From contig JAFYBM010000210.1 in NCBI GenBank assembly GCA_017540225.1, positions 1-32,721 on the forward strand: a stretch of 32,721 nucleotides of DNA, given 5' to 3'. This stretch comes from Oscillospiraceae bacterium. GTDB lineage: Bacteria; Bacillota; Clostridia; Oscillospirales; Ruminococcaceae. This document shows positions 15,331-23,335 of this stretch, piece after piece; position 1 is the stretch's first letter, and each line of letters starts with the position of its first letter. The translations under genes were made by a program, and so were the position numbers. The notes beneath the pieces are model-generated. The model ran no database searches. It saw only the letters and a program-made list of their open reading frames with translations, and was not told the origin of the DNA.

Positions 15331-16614
15331 ATGCGGCTGTTGACATACTGCAATCTGGTTTTGTGGCAATGGCTTCTGCCGGTGCTGCTGGTGCTGACGG
15401 CGGTTGTCTGTGCAGTGCGGACACACGGCATTCCGGTGCGGGGCTTTTGCAGAACGCAGCGTGAAATTATAACAAGATTGCTTCGGCGCGATGAGACAAA
15501 GCAGCGCCGGATTTTTGCTTCCGCGCTTGCAGCGACAATGGGAACGGGCAATCTCACCGGAACGGCACTTGCACTGATGACCGGCGGAGCCGGTGCGCTT
15601 TTCTGGATGTGGATTTCAGCCCTGCTCGGAATGGTGCTTGCCTATGCAGAGAATGTGCTTGGTCTGCGGTTCCGTCGCATTTTGTCGGACGGAACTGTGA
15701 TCGGCGGAGCGCTTGGCTGCTTGAAATACGGCGTGCGCAGTAAGGCTGCGGCCGGATTTTTTGGATTATGTTGCTTTTTCGCCTCGCTCGGCATGGGCAA
15801 TATGGCACAAAGCTCGTCCATTGCACAGACCGCACGGAGATTCGGCGTTTCGGCACCGGCTGCGGGCGTGGTGACGGCGCTTTTGCTGCTTGTTGTTTTG
15901 TGCGGCGGCCGTGAACGGATCGGACGCGTGGCGGCGTGGCTGATGCCGCTGCTCTGCGGGTTTTATCTTGTCGGCTGCGGGATCATTCTCTTGCGCAATA
16001 TTGTTTTAATTCCGGATGCGATCCTGCGCGTTTTCCGAGAAGCCTTCGGTTTGCGAGCTGCCGGCTGCGGCATCTCTGCATCTGCATTTCTGCATAGCTT
16101 CAGCATCGGTCTGCGCCGCGGAATTTTCTCGCATGAAGCCGGTCTCGGCAGCTCCGGCCTTTTGCATATGGATGCGGAAACTGACGCAGATACGCAGGGA
16201 AAATGGGCTTCTGCTGAAGTGTTTGCCGATACTGTCATTTTTTGCACTGCAACGGCATTGGTGCTGCTGACCGCGCCGGAAGCGCCGTATCTGAATGCAG
16301 GAAATGCGGCCGGCTGGCTGCTTCATGCTTTCACTGCTGGGCTTGGAGGCTGTGCCGGCTGCTTTCTCGCAATTTGTATGATATTGCTCGCGTTTGCCAC
16401 GATGATCGGTTGGTTTCACTGCGGCGCATCCTGTGCGCGGTATTTGTTCGGCGGCCGTGCTGATGCTTTTTTTCCTGCGCTTTATGTACTTGCTGCATTT
16501 GCCGGCGCTCTGGGATCACCGGAATGGATCTGGGCATTCTGCGACTGCTGCAACGGTCTGATGGCTCTGCCGAATCTTTACGCGATGCTGCGGTTATCTG
16601 ACAGCCTCGAATGA
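15331..16614 (+). CDS. Sodium:alanine symporter family (AGCS) transporter
   Basis: 427 residues with about ten transmembrane helices. It is expected to import alanine or glycine with Na+. ATG 15331 is chosen for its ribosome site (GGAGGGGTGATCGG); the frame is open to 15280 but that stretch overlaps the terminator. Family signatures: ATMGTGNLTGTALALMTGGAGALFWMW near residues 70-100, GIFSHEAGLGSSGLLH (family NEAGxGS) near 270, VFADTVIFCTATALVLL, and a C-terminal NGLMALPNLYAML. The sequence departs from the usual AGCS pattern in several places (GTGNLTG, SHEAG), so the substrate may differ. It appears to be transcribed alone; no good promoter is visible between the terminator and the ribosome site. 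Confidence 0.85.
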   Translation: MRLLTYCNLVLWQWLLPVLLVLTAVVCAVRTHGIPVRGFCRTQREIITRLLRRDETKQRRIFASALAATMGTGNLTGTALALMTGGAGALFWMWISALLGMVLAYAENVLGLRFRRILSDGTVIGGALGCLKYGVRSKAAAGFFGLCCFFASLGMGNMAQSSSIAQTARRFGVSAPAAGVVTALLLLVVLCGGRERIGRVAAWLMPLLCGFYLVGCGIILLRNIVLIPDAILRVFREAFGLRAAGCGISASAFLHSFSIGLRRGIFSHEAGLGSSGLLHMDAETDADTQGKWASAEVFADTVIFCTATALVLLTAPEAPYLNAGNAAGWLLHAFTAGLGGCAGCFLAICMILLAFATMIGWFHCGASCARYLFGGRADAFFPALYVLAAFAGALGSPEWIWAFCDCCNGLMALPNLYAMLRLSDSLE

Positions 16615-16637
16615 CCGTGAAAAAACGGTGAAAAGAA

Positions 16638-16666
16638 TTGCTTTTTTCGCGTTGTTGTGATATAAT
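16638..16666 (+). promoter_or_regulatory. SigA promoter of the COG0523 GTPase operon
   Basis: TTGCTT (16638-16643), 17-base spacer, TATAAT (16661-16666). No copy of the Fur/Zur-type box seen at 21913 is found here, so zinc repression of this operon cannot be claimed. Confidence 0.7.
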
Positions 16667-16708
16667 ATATAGTTGTGATTCTATAAACTACAGAAAGAAG
16701 TGTTTTCC

Positions 16709-17833
16709 ATGACTAAAATCACCATTTTTTCCGGATTTCTCGGCGCCGGCAAGACAACGCTCATCAAAAAGCTGATTTCTGACGGCTATAAGGGCGAAAA
16801 GCTCGTTCTCATCGAAAATGAATTCGGTCAGATCGGCATTGACGGCGGCTTTCTCAAGGAGGCCGGTATCCAGATCAATGAAATGAATTCCGGCTGCATC
16901 TGCTGCTCACTGGTCGGCGATTTCGGCAAGGCGCTCCAGCAGGTTCTTGAGGAGTATCAGCCTGACCGGATTCTGATTGAACCGTCCGGTGTCGGCAAGC
17001 TCAGTGATGTCATCGGTGCAGTTCAGAATCTGCACATGGAGGATGTTGAGCTGGACGGCTTCACGACGATTGTTGATGCAAAGAAATGCAAAATGTATCA
17101 AAAGAATTTCGGTGAATTTTTCAATAACCAGATCACTTATGCGAGCTGCCTGATTCTCAGCCACACCGCCGGTCTGACGGAATCGCAGATCAATGATGCG
17201 GTTGCGCGGCTGCGCACGCTGAATGATGCTGCGCCGATCGTGACGACCGAATGGGACGAGCTGAGCGGTGCGCAGCTCATTGCTGCAATGACGCAGAAAA
17301 ATACGCTGGATGATGAACTGAAAGCGCTGCTCAATGAGGAAAACGCGCATCATCATCACCACGATCATGATGAGCACGAGCATCACCACGACCACGATCA
17401 TGATGAGCACGAGCATCACCACGACCACGATCATGACGAGCACGAGCATCACCACGACCACGATCATGACGAGCATGAGCATCACCATGACCACGATCAC
17501 GGCCCTGACTGCACCTGCGGCTGCCACGATCACGCCCATCATCACCACCATGCAGATGAGGTGTTTACGAGCTGGGGTGTTGAGACACCGAATGCCTACA
17601 CCGCCGATGCGATTCAGGCTGCACTTGAGGCGCTGGCCGATGAGGAGAAATTCGGACTCGTTCTGCGTGCAAAGGGTATCGTAGCCGGCGAAAACGGTCA
17701 GTGGATCCACTTTGACTATGTGCCGGGCACACCGGATGTGCGCACAGGCTCTGCCGAGACGACCGGCCGCCTCTGCGTAATCGGCTCCAAGCTGCATGAG
17801 GATGCGCTTGCTGCATTGTTCTGTGTGAAATAA
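16709..17833 (+). CDS. His-rich G3E GTPase, CobW/COG0523 family (metal chaperone type)
   Basis: 374 residues. ATG 16709 follows AGAAAGAAG. Walker A GFLGAGKT (9-16), the family metal site GCICCS (C63, C65, C66) and EPSGVGKLSDV (Walker B region) define a COG0523 protein, a family of GTPases that deliver zinc, cobalt or other metals to client proteins. From about 214 to 280 there is a tract of alternating His, Asp and Glu made of an 11-residue unit repeated four times, then CTCGCHDHAHHHHH: a large potential metal-binding store. A C-terminal CobW-C-like domain follows (LRAKGIVAGENGQWIHFDYVPG). It begins a five-gene operon; the next gene is a second, fused G3E protein 10 bases on. The metal is not given by sequence; zinc or nickel are likely. 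Confidence 0.92.
   Translation: MTKITIFSGFLGAGKTTLIKKLISDGYKGEKLVLIENEFGQIGIDGGFLKEAGIQINEMNSGCICCSLVGDFGKALQQVLEEYQPDRILIEPSGVGKLSDVIGAVQNLHMEDVELDGFTTIVDAKKCKMYQKNFGEFFNNQITYASCLILSHTAGLTESQINDAVARLRTLNDAAPIVTTEWDELSGAQLIAAMTQKNTLDDELKALLNEENAHHHHHDHDEHEHHHDHDHDEHEHHHDHDHDEHEHHHDHDHDEHEHHHDHDHGPDCTCGCHDHAHHHHHADEVFTSWGVETPNAYTADAIQAALEALADEEKFGLVLRAKGIVAGENGQWIHFDYVPGTPDVRTGSAETTGRLCVIGSKLHEDALAALFCVK
17363..17494 (+). repeat. 33-bp tandem repeat, four copies, in the His-rich tract
   Basis: Units begin at 17363, 17396, 17429 and 17462 and each encodes DHDEHEHHHDH. Copies differ only by third-position changes (GAT/GAC, CAC/CAT), which points to recent duplication or slippage. The unit is a multiple of three, so copy-number change keeps the frame and would alter metal-binding capacity. 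Confidence 0.95.
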
Positions 17834-17843
17834 GGAGGGCAAT

Positions 17844-18803
17844 ATGCCGGAAAAACAGCAGGAGTTTATCCCCGTATACCTGTTCCTCGGCTTCCTTGAG
17901 GCGGGCAAGACTCTGTTCATGCAGGATGCGCTGGAGGATGCGCATTTTGCAAACGGCGAGCGCACGCTTCTGCTCGTCTGCGAGGAGGGTATGGAGGAAT
18001 ACGACACCTCAAAATTTGAGGAATACGGCATCACGATGCGTACAATTGAGGACATCAGTGAGCTGAATGAACGCAGCCTCGAACAAATGGCGGCAGAATG
18101 CCGTGCAGAGCGCGTCATGATCGAATATAACGGAATGTGGCAGATCTCGACGCTGTTTGAGAATATGCCGGATGACTGGGCAGTGTATCAGGCGGTTCTG
18201 ATTGCGGATGCGACGACCTTTATGCAGTATAATGCGAATATGCGCAGTCTGGTTGTGGACAAGCTCAATATGGCGGAGCTTGTATATTTCAACCGCTTCA
18301 CGAAGGATATGGATCCGAAGGAATACCATCAGATTGTGCGCGGTGTGAGCCGCAGAACCGACATTTACTATGAATATCCGGACGGCGAGGCCGTCTTTGA
18401 CGATATTGAGGATCCGCTGCCCTTTGATGTCAACGCGAAGAATATCGTGATCGAGGATCGTGATTTCGCGCTGTTTTACCGTGATCTCATGGAGGATACG
18501 AAGAAATACGAAAACAAGACCGTGACCTTCAAGGGACTTGCCGTGCGCAATCCGACATTCCCGCCGAATATTTTTGCGGTCGGGCGGCATATCATGACCT
18601 GCTGTGTGGAGGATATTCAGTATAGCTGGATCGCGGCGCAGTACGGGCGCAGCTTCACGCCGCATAAGGATCACTGGGTTATGATTACGGGTGCGATCGA
18701 GGTGCGGTTCAATCAGATGCAAGGCGTTTATGTGCCGATGCTGCACGTTACCCGCCTTGCGGATGCAGACCCGCCTGAACAGCCCGTTGCGACATTCTAT
18801 TAA
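17844..18803 (+). CDS. Fusion of a G3E (CobW-like) GTPase domain with a YcgQ/TIGR03943-like C-terminal domain
   Basis: 319 residues. ATG 17844 lies 10 bases after the first GTPase, with an AAGGAGG ribosome site. The N-terminal domain has Walker A GFLEAGKT (16-23) and IEYNGMW in the Walker B place, but the CxCC metal motif of COG0523 proteins is absent. From about residue 215 the sequence (YENKTVTFKGLAVRN ... FAVGRHIMTCCVEDIQ ... HWVMITGAIE ... PMLHVTRLADADPPEQP) resembles the C-terminal half of YcgQ (TIGR03943), a protein normally encoded beside a permease and a COG0523 gene. The conserved CC pair is kept, but the membrane part of YcgQ is missing. It may be a partner of the first GTPase in metal handling. 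Domain calls are by eye; the fusion is plain because there is no frame break. Confidence 0.75.
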   Translation: MPEKQQEFIPVYLFLGFLEAGKTLFMQDALEDAHFANGERTLLLVCEEGMEEYDTSKFEEYGITMRTIEDISELNERSLEQMAAECRAERVMIEYNGMWQISTLFENMPDDWAVYQAVLIADATTFMQYNANMRSLVVDKLNMAELVYFNRFTKDMDPKEYHQIVRGVSRRTDIYYEYPDGEAVFDDIEDPLPFDVNAKNIVIEDRDFALFYRDLMEDTKKYENKTVTFKGLAVRNPTFPPNIFAVGRHIMTCCVEDIQYSWIAAQYGRSFTPHKDHWVMITGAIEVRFNQMQGVYVPMLHVTRLADADPPEQPVATFY

Positions 18804-18823
18804 AGGAACAGGGGGGTGCTGAA

Positions 18824-19189
18824 ATGGCATCGGCTAGAAATATTGTTCTGGCGGGAGATTATGCAGGTGCGCGCGTATTTTGCATTTCCGCAAAGCTGGC
18901 ATATATCTCCGGAACTATGACCAAAACAGATGACATCTATCTGACTGAAAAAAACATTGTGCGCTTTGAGCTGATGACGGACGATTTGATCCGCTCCGGC
19001 AATTCGCTGCTGCTGACCGGTGTGCTGGATCCGGCCTGTCTCGGAAAGCTGCGGCTGCGTGCATCGGAGTCGATGCAGAAAAAGGGTGTTTACACGGTCG
19101 CGGTGAAATTCCATGATGACAAACGATCACTGATGGAAGTGGATGAGCGGATCTATCATGCTGTCGCACGGCGGATGATGAATGAATAA
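18824..19189 (+). CDS. Small protein of unknown function
   Basis: 121 residues, soluble, with mixed strand-helix composition. The first two-thirds (ARVFCISAKLAYISGTMTKTDDIYLTEKNIVRFELM) look like a PH-like or small beta-barrel fold, and the C-terminus is a basic helix (RIYHAVARRMMNE). A GGGGGGTG ribosome site precedes ATG 18824. It lies 20 bases after the GTPase fusion and 23 before the next gene in one operon. I do not recognise the family. A short beta-rich protein also lies between the topoisomerase genes at 32022, but I see no clear sequence match between them. Confidence 0.7.
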   Translation: MASARNIVLAGDYAGARVFCISAKLAYISGTMTKTDDIYLTEKNIVRFELMTDDLIRSGNSLLLTGVLDPACLGKLRLRASESMQKKGVYTVAVKFHDDKRSLMEVDERIYHAVARRMMNE

Positions 19190-19212
19190 AGAACGGAGAG
19201 GACTGAAACAAC

Positions 19213-20118
19213 TTGCAGAACGAATCCAACCGGCCGTCTGACCCGTCGGAAAAACATAAAACAGAAAATGTTTCGGCCTTTCGGAATGCATGGGAGATTG
19301 AGGCAAAAGCCCGCCGCGCCGAGGAGCTGAAGGAGCGTGAGCGGCAGGCAAAGGAGGCTGAGGCGGCTTATCAGGCACGCGAGGAGTATGCCAAAGAGCT
19401 TGCCGAGGAAAAGGTCGATCTCATCCGCTTAAAGCAGGGTGTGATTACGGAAAGCGACAAGGTGTTCCGTGAAGCGGAAACCGAAAAGCATTACACGGTC
19501 TGGCAGAAGATCGGCAACTGGTTCTACCATTCCAAATGGTGGCTCGGCATAGCGACGTTTATCGCGGCGGTGGCGGGCTTTCTGATCTATGACTATGTGA
19601 CAAGGGTTGATCCGGATGTGCGCATTCTGCTGCTGACGGAGGATCCGGAGCTGTATTCCGAATCCGATCAGCTCTGCGCATGGATGCAGACGATGGTGCC
19701 TGATTATAACGGAGATGAAAAGACGCTGGTGCAGTCGGTCTATATTCCGGTCTCGGAGCAGAGCATGGAGCACAGCGGCAATTACTCCGCCGCCTATAAT
19801 TCGCAGCTTCTGGTGCAGTTCCAGACGGCAACCTGTATGCTGGTTCTGGTCGCACCGGAGGCGGAGAGCTATCTTCAGCCGGAGGAAATGTTCACCGATC
19901 TTGAAAAGCTGTATCCGGACTGCCCCTATGCAGACGGATATAAGCTGATGCTGGACGGGACGAAATTTGCGGAGGCGGCAGGGCTTTCCGAGCCGCCGCA
20001 TAAGGGCAGCTATCTGACGCTGCGGCTCGTTGCGGAAAACATGAATTCACTGGAAGAAAATCAGGAGGCCTACAACAGGGCAAAGGCACTGCTGGATGCG
20101 ATCATCCCCCAGCTTTGA
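19213..20118 (+). CDS. Single-pass membrane protein with cytoplasmic coiled coil, unknown function
   Basis: 301 residues from TTG 19213, the only plausible start after the GGAGAGG ribosome site; no ATG lies before the coiled coil. Residues about 25-80 are a highly charged coiled coil (EAKARRAEELKERERQAKEAEAAY), followed by a transmembrane helix near 115-134 (WLGIATFIAAVAGFLIYDYV). The outer domain (135-301) has the pattern VRILLLTEDPELYSESDQL and TCMLVLVAPEAESYL, possibly an alpha/beta fold. The topology (helical cytoplasmic arm, exported domain) suggests a link between cytoplasm and envelope, but no function is recognised. The next gene is 13 bases on. Confidence 0.75.
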   Translation: MQNESNRPSDPSEKHKTENVSAFRNAWEIEAKARRAEELKERERQAKEAEAAYQAREEYAKELAEEKVDLIRLKQGVITESDKVFREAETEKHYTVWQKIGNWFYHSKWWLGIATFIAAVAGFLIYDYVTRVDPDVRILLLTEDPELYSESDQLCAWMQTMVPDYNGDEKTLVQSVYIPVSEQSMEHSGNYSAAYNSQLLVQFQTATCMLVLVAPEAESYLQPEEMFTDLEKLYPDCPYADGYKLMLDGTKFAEAAGLSEPPHKGSYLTLRLVAENMNSLEENQEAYNRAKALLDAIIPQL

Positions 20119-20131
20119 ACGGAGAATCATA

Positions 20132-21733
20132 ATGAAAAAGAGTCTTTGTATATTGATGGTATTGCTTTGTGCAGCATCCTTATCCGGATGCCGGTTTGAC
20201 GGTTTCCGTGTATTGCATGACGATCAGGTTTCCGATGCAGAATCGTCTTCGGAAACATCATCGGCGCAGAAAGAGGAGGAAAGCTCCCGCTCAGACACGG
20301 CTTCCGATATATTCGGCCGGAAGGATGAGAGCAGCAAATCCGGCCGTCAGGAGCAGGAAGAGGATCAGCCGTTTCGTTTTGAGTTTTATGAATCACCGGA
20401 CGGCGCTGCCGTGCTCGACAATGTGGATTCCAAAAAGAGTATTGATGAGCTGGTGATCCCCGAAACACTGGATGACTGTCCGGTTGAATGGATTGCCGAA
20501 TACGGATTCAGTGACAATCAGCTGATCCGGTCGGTACGTTTTCCGGCGTCGCTCCGCCATATCGGAGATTATGCCTTCGAGGATTGCATGAAGCTGCGCA
20601 AGGCCGTGTTTGCAAATGCGGATACGGAGCTTGGGGAATACTGCTTCGACAACAGCGCGCTGGAAGCACTTTATATGGAAGGCACTGTCACGATGCAGGA
20701 TTACTGTTTTTATGATATGCCGAGCCTGCAAACGGTTATGCTGCGCGGTAAGATCCGCACCGGTGAATACTGCTTCATGAATTGCCGGAAATTGCAGGAT
20801 GTCTGGCTGACAGACGGAAGCCTCAGCATCGGTGATTACAGCTTTTCGCAGGCCGGTATGGAGTGGGTCATCTTTCAGAACTGCACCGGCAAAATCGGCG
20901 ATTATTGCTTTATCGAAAACAATTCGCTGCAAGCGGCCGTGATCGGAGAGGGCATTACGGAGATCGGCGAAAATTGCTTTATTCGTTGCCCGAAGCTGCG
21001 GTATGTTGTGCTGCCGGCCAGCCTGACAAAGATCGGTGACGCGACCTTTTCTGACTGCAAGGATCTGACGATAATTGCGCCAAAGGATTCCTATGCGCTG
21101 CGCTTTGCGCAGGAAAAACATTTTTCCGTGCAGGAGCTGGAAATATCCGATTTTCTCAGCACAATGCCGGAAATGCCTGCATGGGATGCGCCGATGCAGA
21201 TGCAGGAGACACATACAGCGGGTGTTGACACCGAGACCGTGCATCTGGTGACGATGCGCGGGGATACCACAGTTTATCCCGAGGGAAGCTACTGCGGCGC
21301 GATGCGTCTGACAGATATTACGCTCAGCGGAAACGTGAAGATCGGCAAAAACTGCTTTGTCGATTGTCCGGTGCTTTCGACGATCATTTTTTCGGACGGC
21401 ACTGTCGGGGTCGGCGACGGTTCGTTCTGTGCTGCGGCGGCAGAATATCTTTTGAGCCGCGAAACGGAGGTCACGATCGGCAAAAACTGTTTCTGCGATA
21501 TGCTGCGTCTGGAATCCGCGGATTTTGAGGAGGGCCTGACCTCGATCGGTGCAGGGTCATTCGTGGACTGTCCGATGCTGATGACGGTCAGTCTGCCTGC
21601 GAGTCTGACGGAGATCGGTGAGGGCTGCTTCGAGGGATGCAGCGAGTATCTGACAATCACGGCACCGGAAGGATCCTACGCTCAGAAATATGCAAAGGCA
21701 CATGATATTCCGTATACAACGCGGTATGACTGA
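20132..21733 (+). CDS. Lipoprotein with BspA-type leucine-rich repeats (LRR_5)
   Basis: 533 residues. The signal peptide ends in lipobox LSGC (C20), followed by a Ser/Glu-rich low-complexity linker (about 28-85). Two blocks of LRR_5 repeats follow, with the recurring pattern IGDYAFxDCxxLxxVxxPxxLxxI: about nine repeats between 125 and 335, then about four between 410 and 520, separated by a unique Met-rich insert (MPEMPAWDAPMQMQE). Many repeats have Cys before Phe (YCF, NCF), a common variant in gut clostridia. Such proteins sit on the cell surface and bind host or other proteins. ATG 20132 follows GGAGAATCATA. It is the last gene of its operon, followed by a terminator. Confidence 0.9.
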   Translation: MKKSLCILMVLLCAASLSGCRFDGFRVLHDDQVSDAESSSETSSAQKEEESSRSDTASDIFGRKDESSKSGRQEQEEDQPFRFEFYESPDGAAVLDNVDSKKSIDELVIPETLDDCPVEWIAEYGFSDNQLIRSVRFPASLRHIGDYAFEDCMKLRKAVFANADTELGEYCFDNSALEALYMEGTVTMQDYCFYDMPSLQTVMLRGKIRTGEYCFMNCRKLQDVWLTDGSLSIGDYSFSQAGMEWVIFQNCTGKIGDYCFIENNSLQAAVIGEGITEIGENCFIRCPKLRYVVLPASLTKIGDATFSDCKDLTIIAPKDSYALRFAQEKHFSVQELEISDFLSTMPEMPAWDAPMQMQETHTAGVDTETVHLVTMRGDTTVYPEGSYCGAMRLTDITLSGNVKIGKNCFVDCPVLSTIIFSDGTVGVGDGSFCAAAAEYLLSRETEVTIGKNCFCDMLRLESADFEEGLTSIGAGSFVDCPMLMTVSLPASLTEIGEGCFEGCSEYLTITAPEGSYAQKYAKAHDIPYTTRYD

Positions 21734-21755
21734 TTCGGAAAAATGAATATGCAGG

Positions 21756-21790
21756 CAAGCCTGTCGGATTCTTTCCGGCGGGCTTGTTTT
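21756..21790 (+). terminator. Rho-independent terminator of the GTPase-LRR operon
   Basis: AAGCCTGTCGGA (21757-21768) pairs with TCCGGCGGGCTT (21774-21785) over 12 bp including two G-U pairs, with a 5-base loop; C21756-G21786 extends it, followed by TTTT. Confidence 0.85.
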
Positions 21791-21871
21791 ATGTTTGTCT
21801 GCGCAGTCTGAGCAGCGCCCGGAGAGGGGAGGAAGAATTTACAGTGCTCAAACATTCTAGGCCGGTTATAC

Positions 21872-21901
21872 TTGACTTTTTGGGAGGATATGTGTTATAA
21901 T
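21872..21901 (+). promoter_or_regulatory. SigA promoter of the zinc-uptake operon
   Basis: TTGACT (21872-21877), 18-base spacer, TATAAT (21896-21901). The predicted start near 21908 lies just before the Fur/Zur box. Apart from the terminator, this promoter and the box, the gap 21734-21953 shows nothing. Confidence 0.8.
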
Positions 21902-21912
21902 AGCTTTAGATA

Positions 21913-21927
21913 TGATAACAATTATCA
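21913..21927. promoter_or_regulatory. Fur-family (Zur-like) operator
   Basis: TGATAACAATTATCA is a 15-bp box with TGATAA/TTATCA arms, one base from the perfect 7-1-7 Fur-family palindrome TGATAATnATTATCA. It covers the first transcribed bases of the regulator-znu operon, so autorepression by the encoded regulator is the simplest reading. Confidence 0.8.
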
Positions 21928-21953
21928 ATTTCAATTTCACGGAGGTGTACTCT

Positions 21954-22379
21954 ATGCCCCGTAAAACCGGCTATCAAACAAAACAAAAAATGCAGCTCCT
22001 CGCATTTTTTGAAGCACACCCTGACCGGCATATCACGGCGGCTGCGCTGCTTCTGGAGCTGAAACGGCAGGGCATTTCCATCGGCGCCGCCACAATCTAC
22101 CGGCAGCTTGAAAAGCTCGAAGCAGAGGGGCTGGTCCGTCGCTATGCGCTGGATGACCGCGGAAGCGCCTGCTGGCAGTATACCGGCGGGCAGGACGGCG
22201 TCTGCCGGCACCATTTTCATCTGAAATGTACGGAATGCGGCACGCTGTTTCATCTGGACTGCGGCCATCTGAATGAAATCGCCGGCCATGTTGCGGCAGA
22301 GCACGGCTTCCGGATTGACCCTGCCCGCACTGTTTTTTACGGCATCTGCGAACAATGCAGAAGCAAATCAAAAGAATGA
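21954..22379 (+). CDS. zur: Fur-family transcriptional repressor, probably zinc-sensing (Zur)
   Basis: 141 residues. ATG 21954 follows GGAGGTG; the frame is open to 21912 but that stretch is the operator. The N-terminal winged helix (about 1-75) includes the recognition region ISIGAATIYRQLEKLEAEGLV. The dimer domain has the structural zinc site C92-x2-C95 and C132-x2-C135, and a histidine cluster CRHHFHL (H86, H87, H89) for the regulatory metal. Position at the head of znuACB and the box in its own promoter favour Zur over Fur or PerR; PerR-type residues cannot be settled by eye. When zinc is plentiful it should repress the whole seven-gene operon. Confidence 0.88.
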   Translation: MPRKTGYQTKQKMQLLAFFEAHPDRHITAAALLLELKRQGISIGAATIYRQLEKLEAEGLVRRYALDDRGSACWQYTGGQDGVCRHHFHLKCTECGTLFHLDCGHLNEIAGHVAAEHGFRIDPARTVFYGICEQCRSKSKE

Positions 22380-22395
22380 CTGAGAGGAAATAACA

Positions 22396-23334
22396 ATGAA
22401 TCTGAAAAAAATGACGGCAGCATTGCTCGCAGCCGTGATCTGCGCTGCATCTGCGGCAGGCTGCGGTGCAAAAAAGAACGGTCTGACCATTGTCACGACT
22501 GTTTATACGACCTATGATTTTGCCAGGCAGCTTACGGCGGATTTCAGTGAACCGGTCGATGTGATCATGCTGCTGACACCGGGCGGTGAAAGCCATTCCT
22601 ATGAACCGACGCCTTCGGATGTTGCCGCGATCCAGAGCTGTGATCTGTTTGTGTATATCGGCGGTGCCTCGGAAACATGGGCTGAAAAGCTGATCGAAAC
22701 CGGCCGGCAGAACAAGGATAACCTGAAAATGTTTGACTGTGTGAATCTGCTGCACGAGGAAACGGTCGAGGGCATGGAGTCTGATGAGGAGGAAGAAGAA
22801 GGGGAGGAGATCGACGAGCACATCTGGACATCCCCGAAGAATGCCGATGCGATGCTTTCGGCCATGCATGACAGCATCAATGCGGTTGCTCCGAAGGAAA
22901 AAGCGCACTGCGATGCCGCATATGAATCCGTGCATACGGAGCTGCTTGCGCTGGATCAGCGGGCAAGGGAAATACACGACAATGCAAAGCACGATACCCT
23001 GATTTTTGCGGACAGGTTCCCGTTCCGCTATCTGACGGAGGAATACGGCTGGAACTATTATGCGGCCTTTGCCGGATGCAGCAGTGATACGGATGCATCC
23101 GCAGCGACGCTTTCCTTTCTGATCTCCAAAGTCAAGGATCTGAACATTGAAACGGTGTTTTATCTGGAAAACTCCTCGCAGAAGATTTCGGATGCCGTTT
23201 GCAGTGCGACCGGCGCGAATGCGGAAATGCTGCAATCCTGCAACAATGTCTCCCGCACTGATTTCGATGCGGAAATGCATTATCAGCAGCTGATGAACGA
23301 AAACCTGACCGCCATTGAGGAGGCATTGAACTGA
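22396..23334 (+). CDS. znuA: Zinc ABC transporter substrate-binding lipoprotein (ZnuA/AdcA type)
   Basis: 312 residues. The signal peptide ends at C23 in ASAAGC, a weak but usable lipobox. Cluster A-I metal-binding fold: first ligand H67 in GGESHSYEPTPSD, second H142 in DEHIWTSPKN. The usual metal-loop rich in His is here purely acidic (residues about 129-141, mostly Glu and Asp). In the third ligand region the sequence is ADRFPFRYL, so Arg207 stands where many ZnuA proteins have His; this variant occurs in a clostridial subgroup. It captures Zn2+ (or Mn2+) outside the cell and hands it to ZnuB. AGAGGAAATAACA precedes ATG 22396. The stop is one base before znuC. Confidence 0.92.
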   Translation: MNLKKMTAALLAAVICAASAAGCGAKKNGLTIVTTVYTTYDFARQLTADFSEPVDVIMLLTPGGESHSYEPTPSDVAAIQSCDLFVYIGGASETWAEKLIETGRQNKDNLKMFDCVNLLHEETVEGMESDEEEEEGEEIDEHIWTSPKNADAMLSAMHDSINAVAPKEKAHCDAAYESVHTELLALDQRAREIHDNAKHDTLIFADRFPFRYLTEEYGWNYYAAFAGCSSDTDASAATLSFLISKVKDLNIETVFYLENSSQKISDAVCSATGANAEMLQSCNNVSRTDFDAEMHYQQLMNENLTAIEEALN

Positions 23335-23335
23335 T

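Noticed and set aside
16614..16629. Small hairpin ACCGT/ACGGT after the AGCS gene as a terminator
   Set aside because: Only 5 bp and the T run comes too late (after 16640).
17363..17494. 33-bp direct repeats as a possible CRISPR array
   Set aside because: Repeats are contiguous without spacers, in frame with a protein, and encode a metal-binding tract.
16907..18118. 403-codon minus-strand frame with a hydrophobic Val/Met/Leu repeat that looks like a membrane protein
   Set aside because: The hydrophobic repeat is just the complement of the GAT/CAC-rich His tract; both COG0523 genes on the plus strand are well supported.
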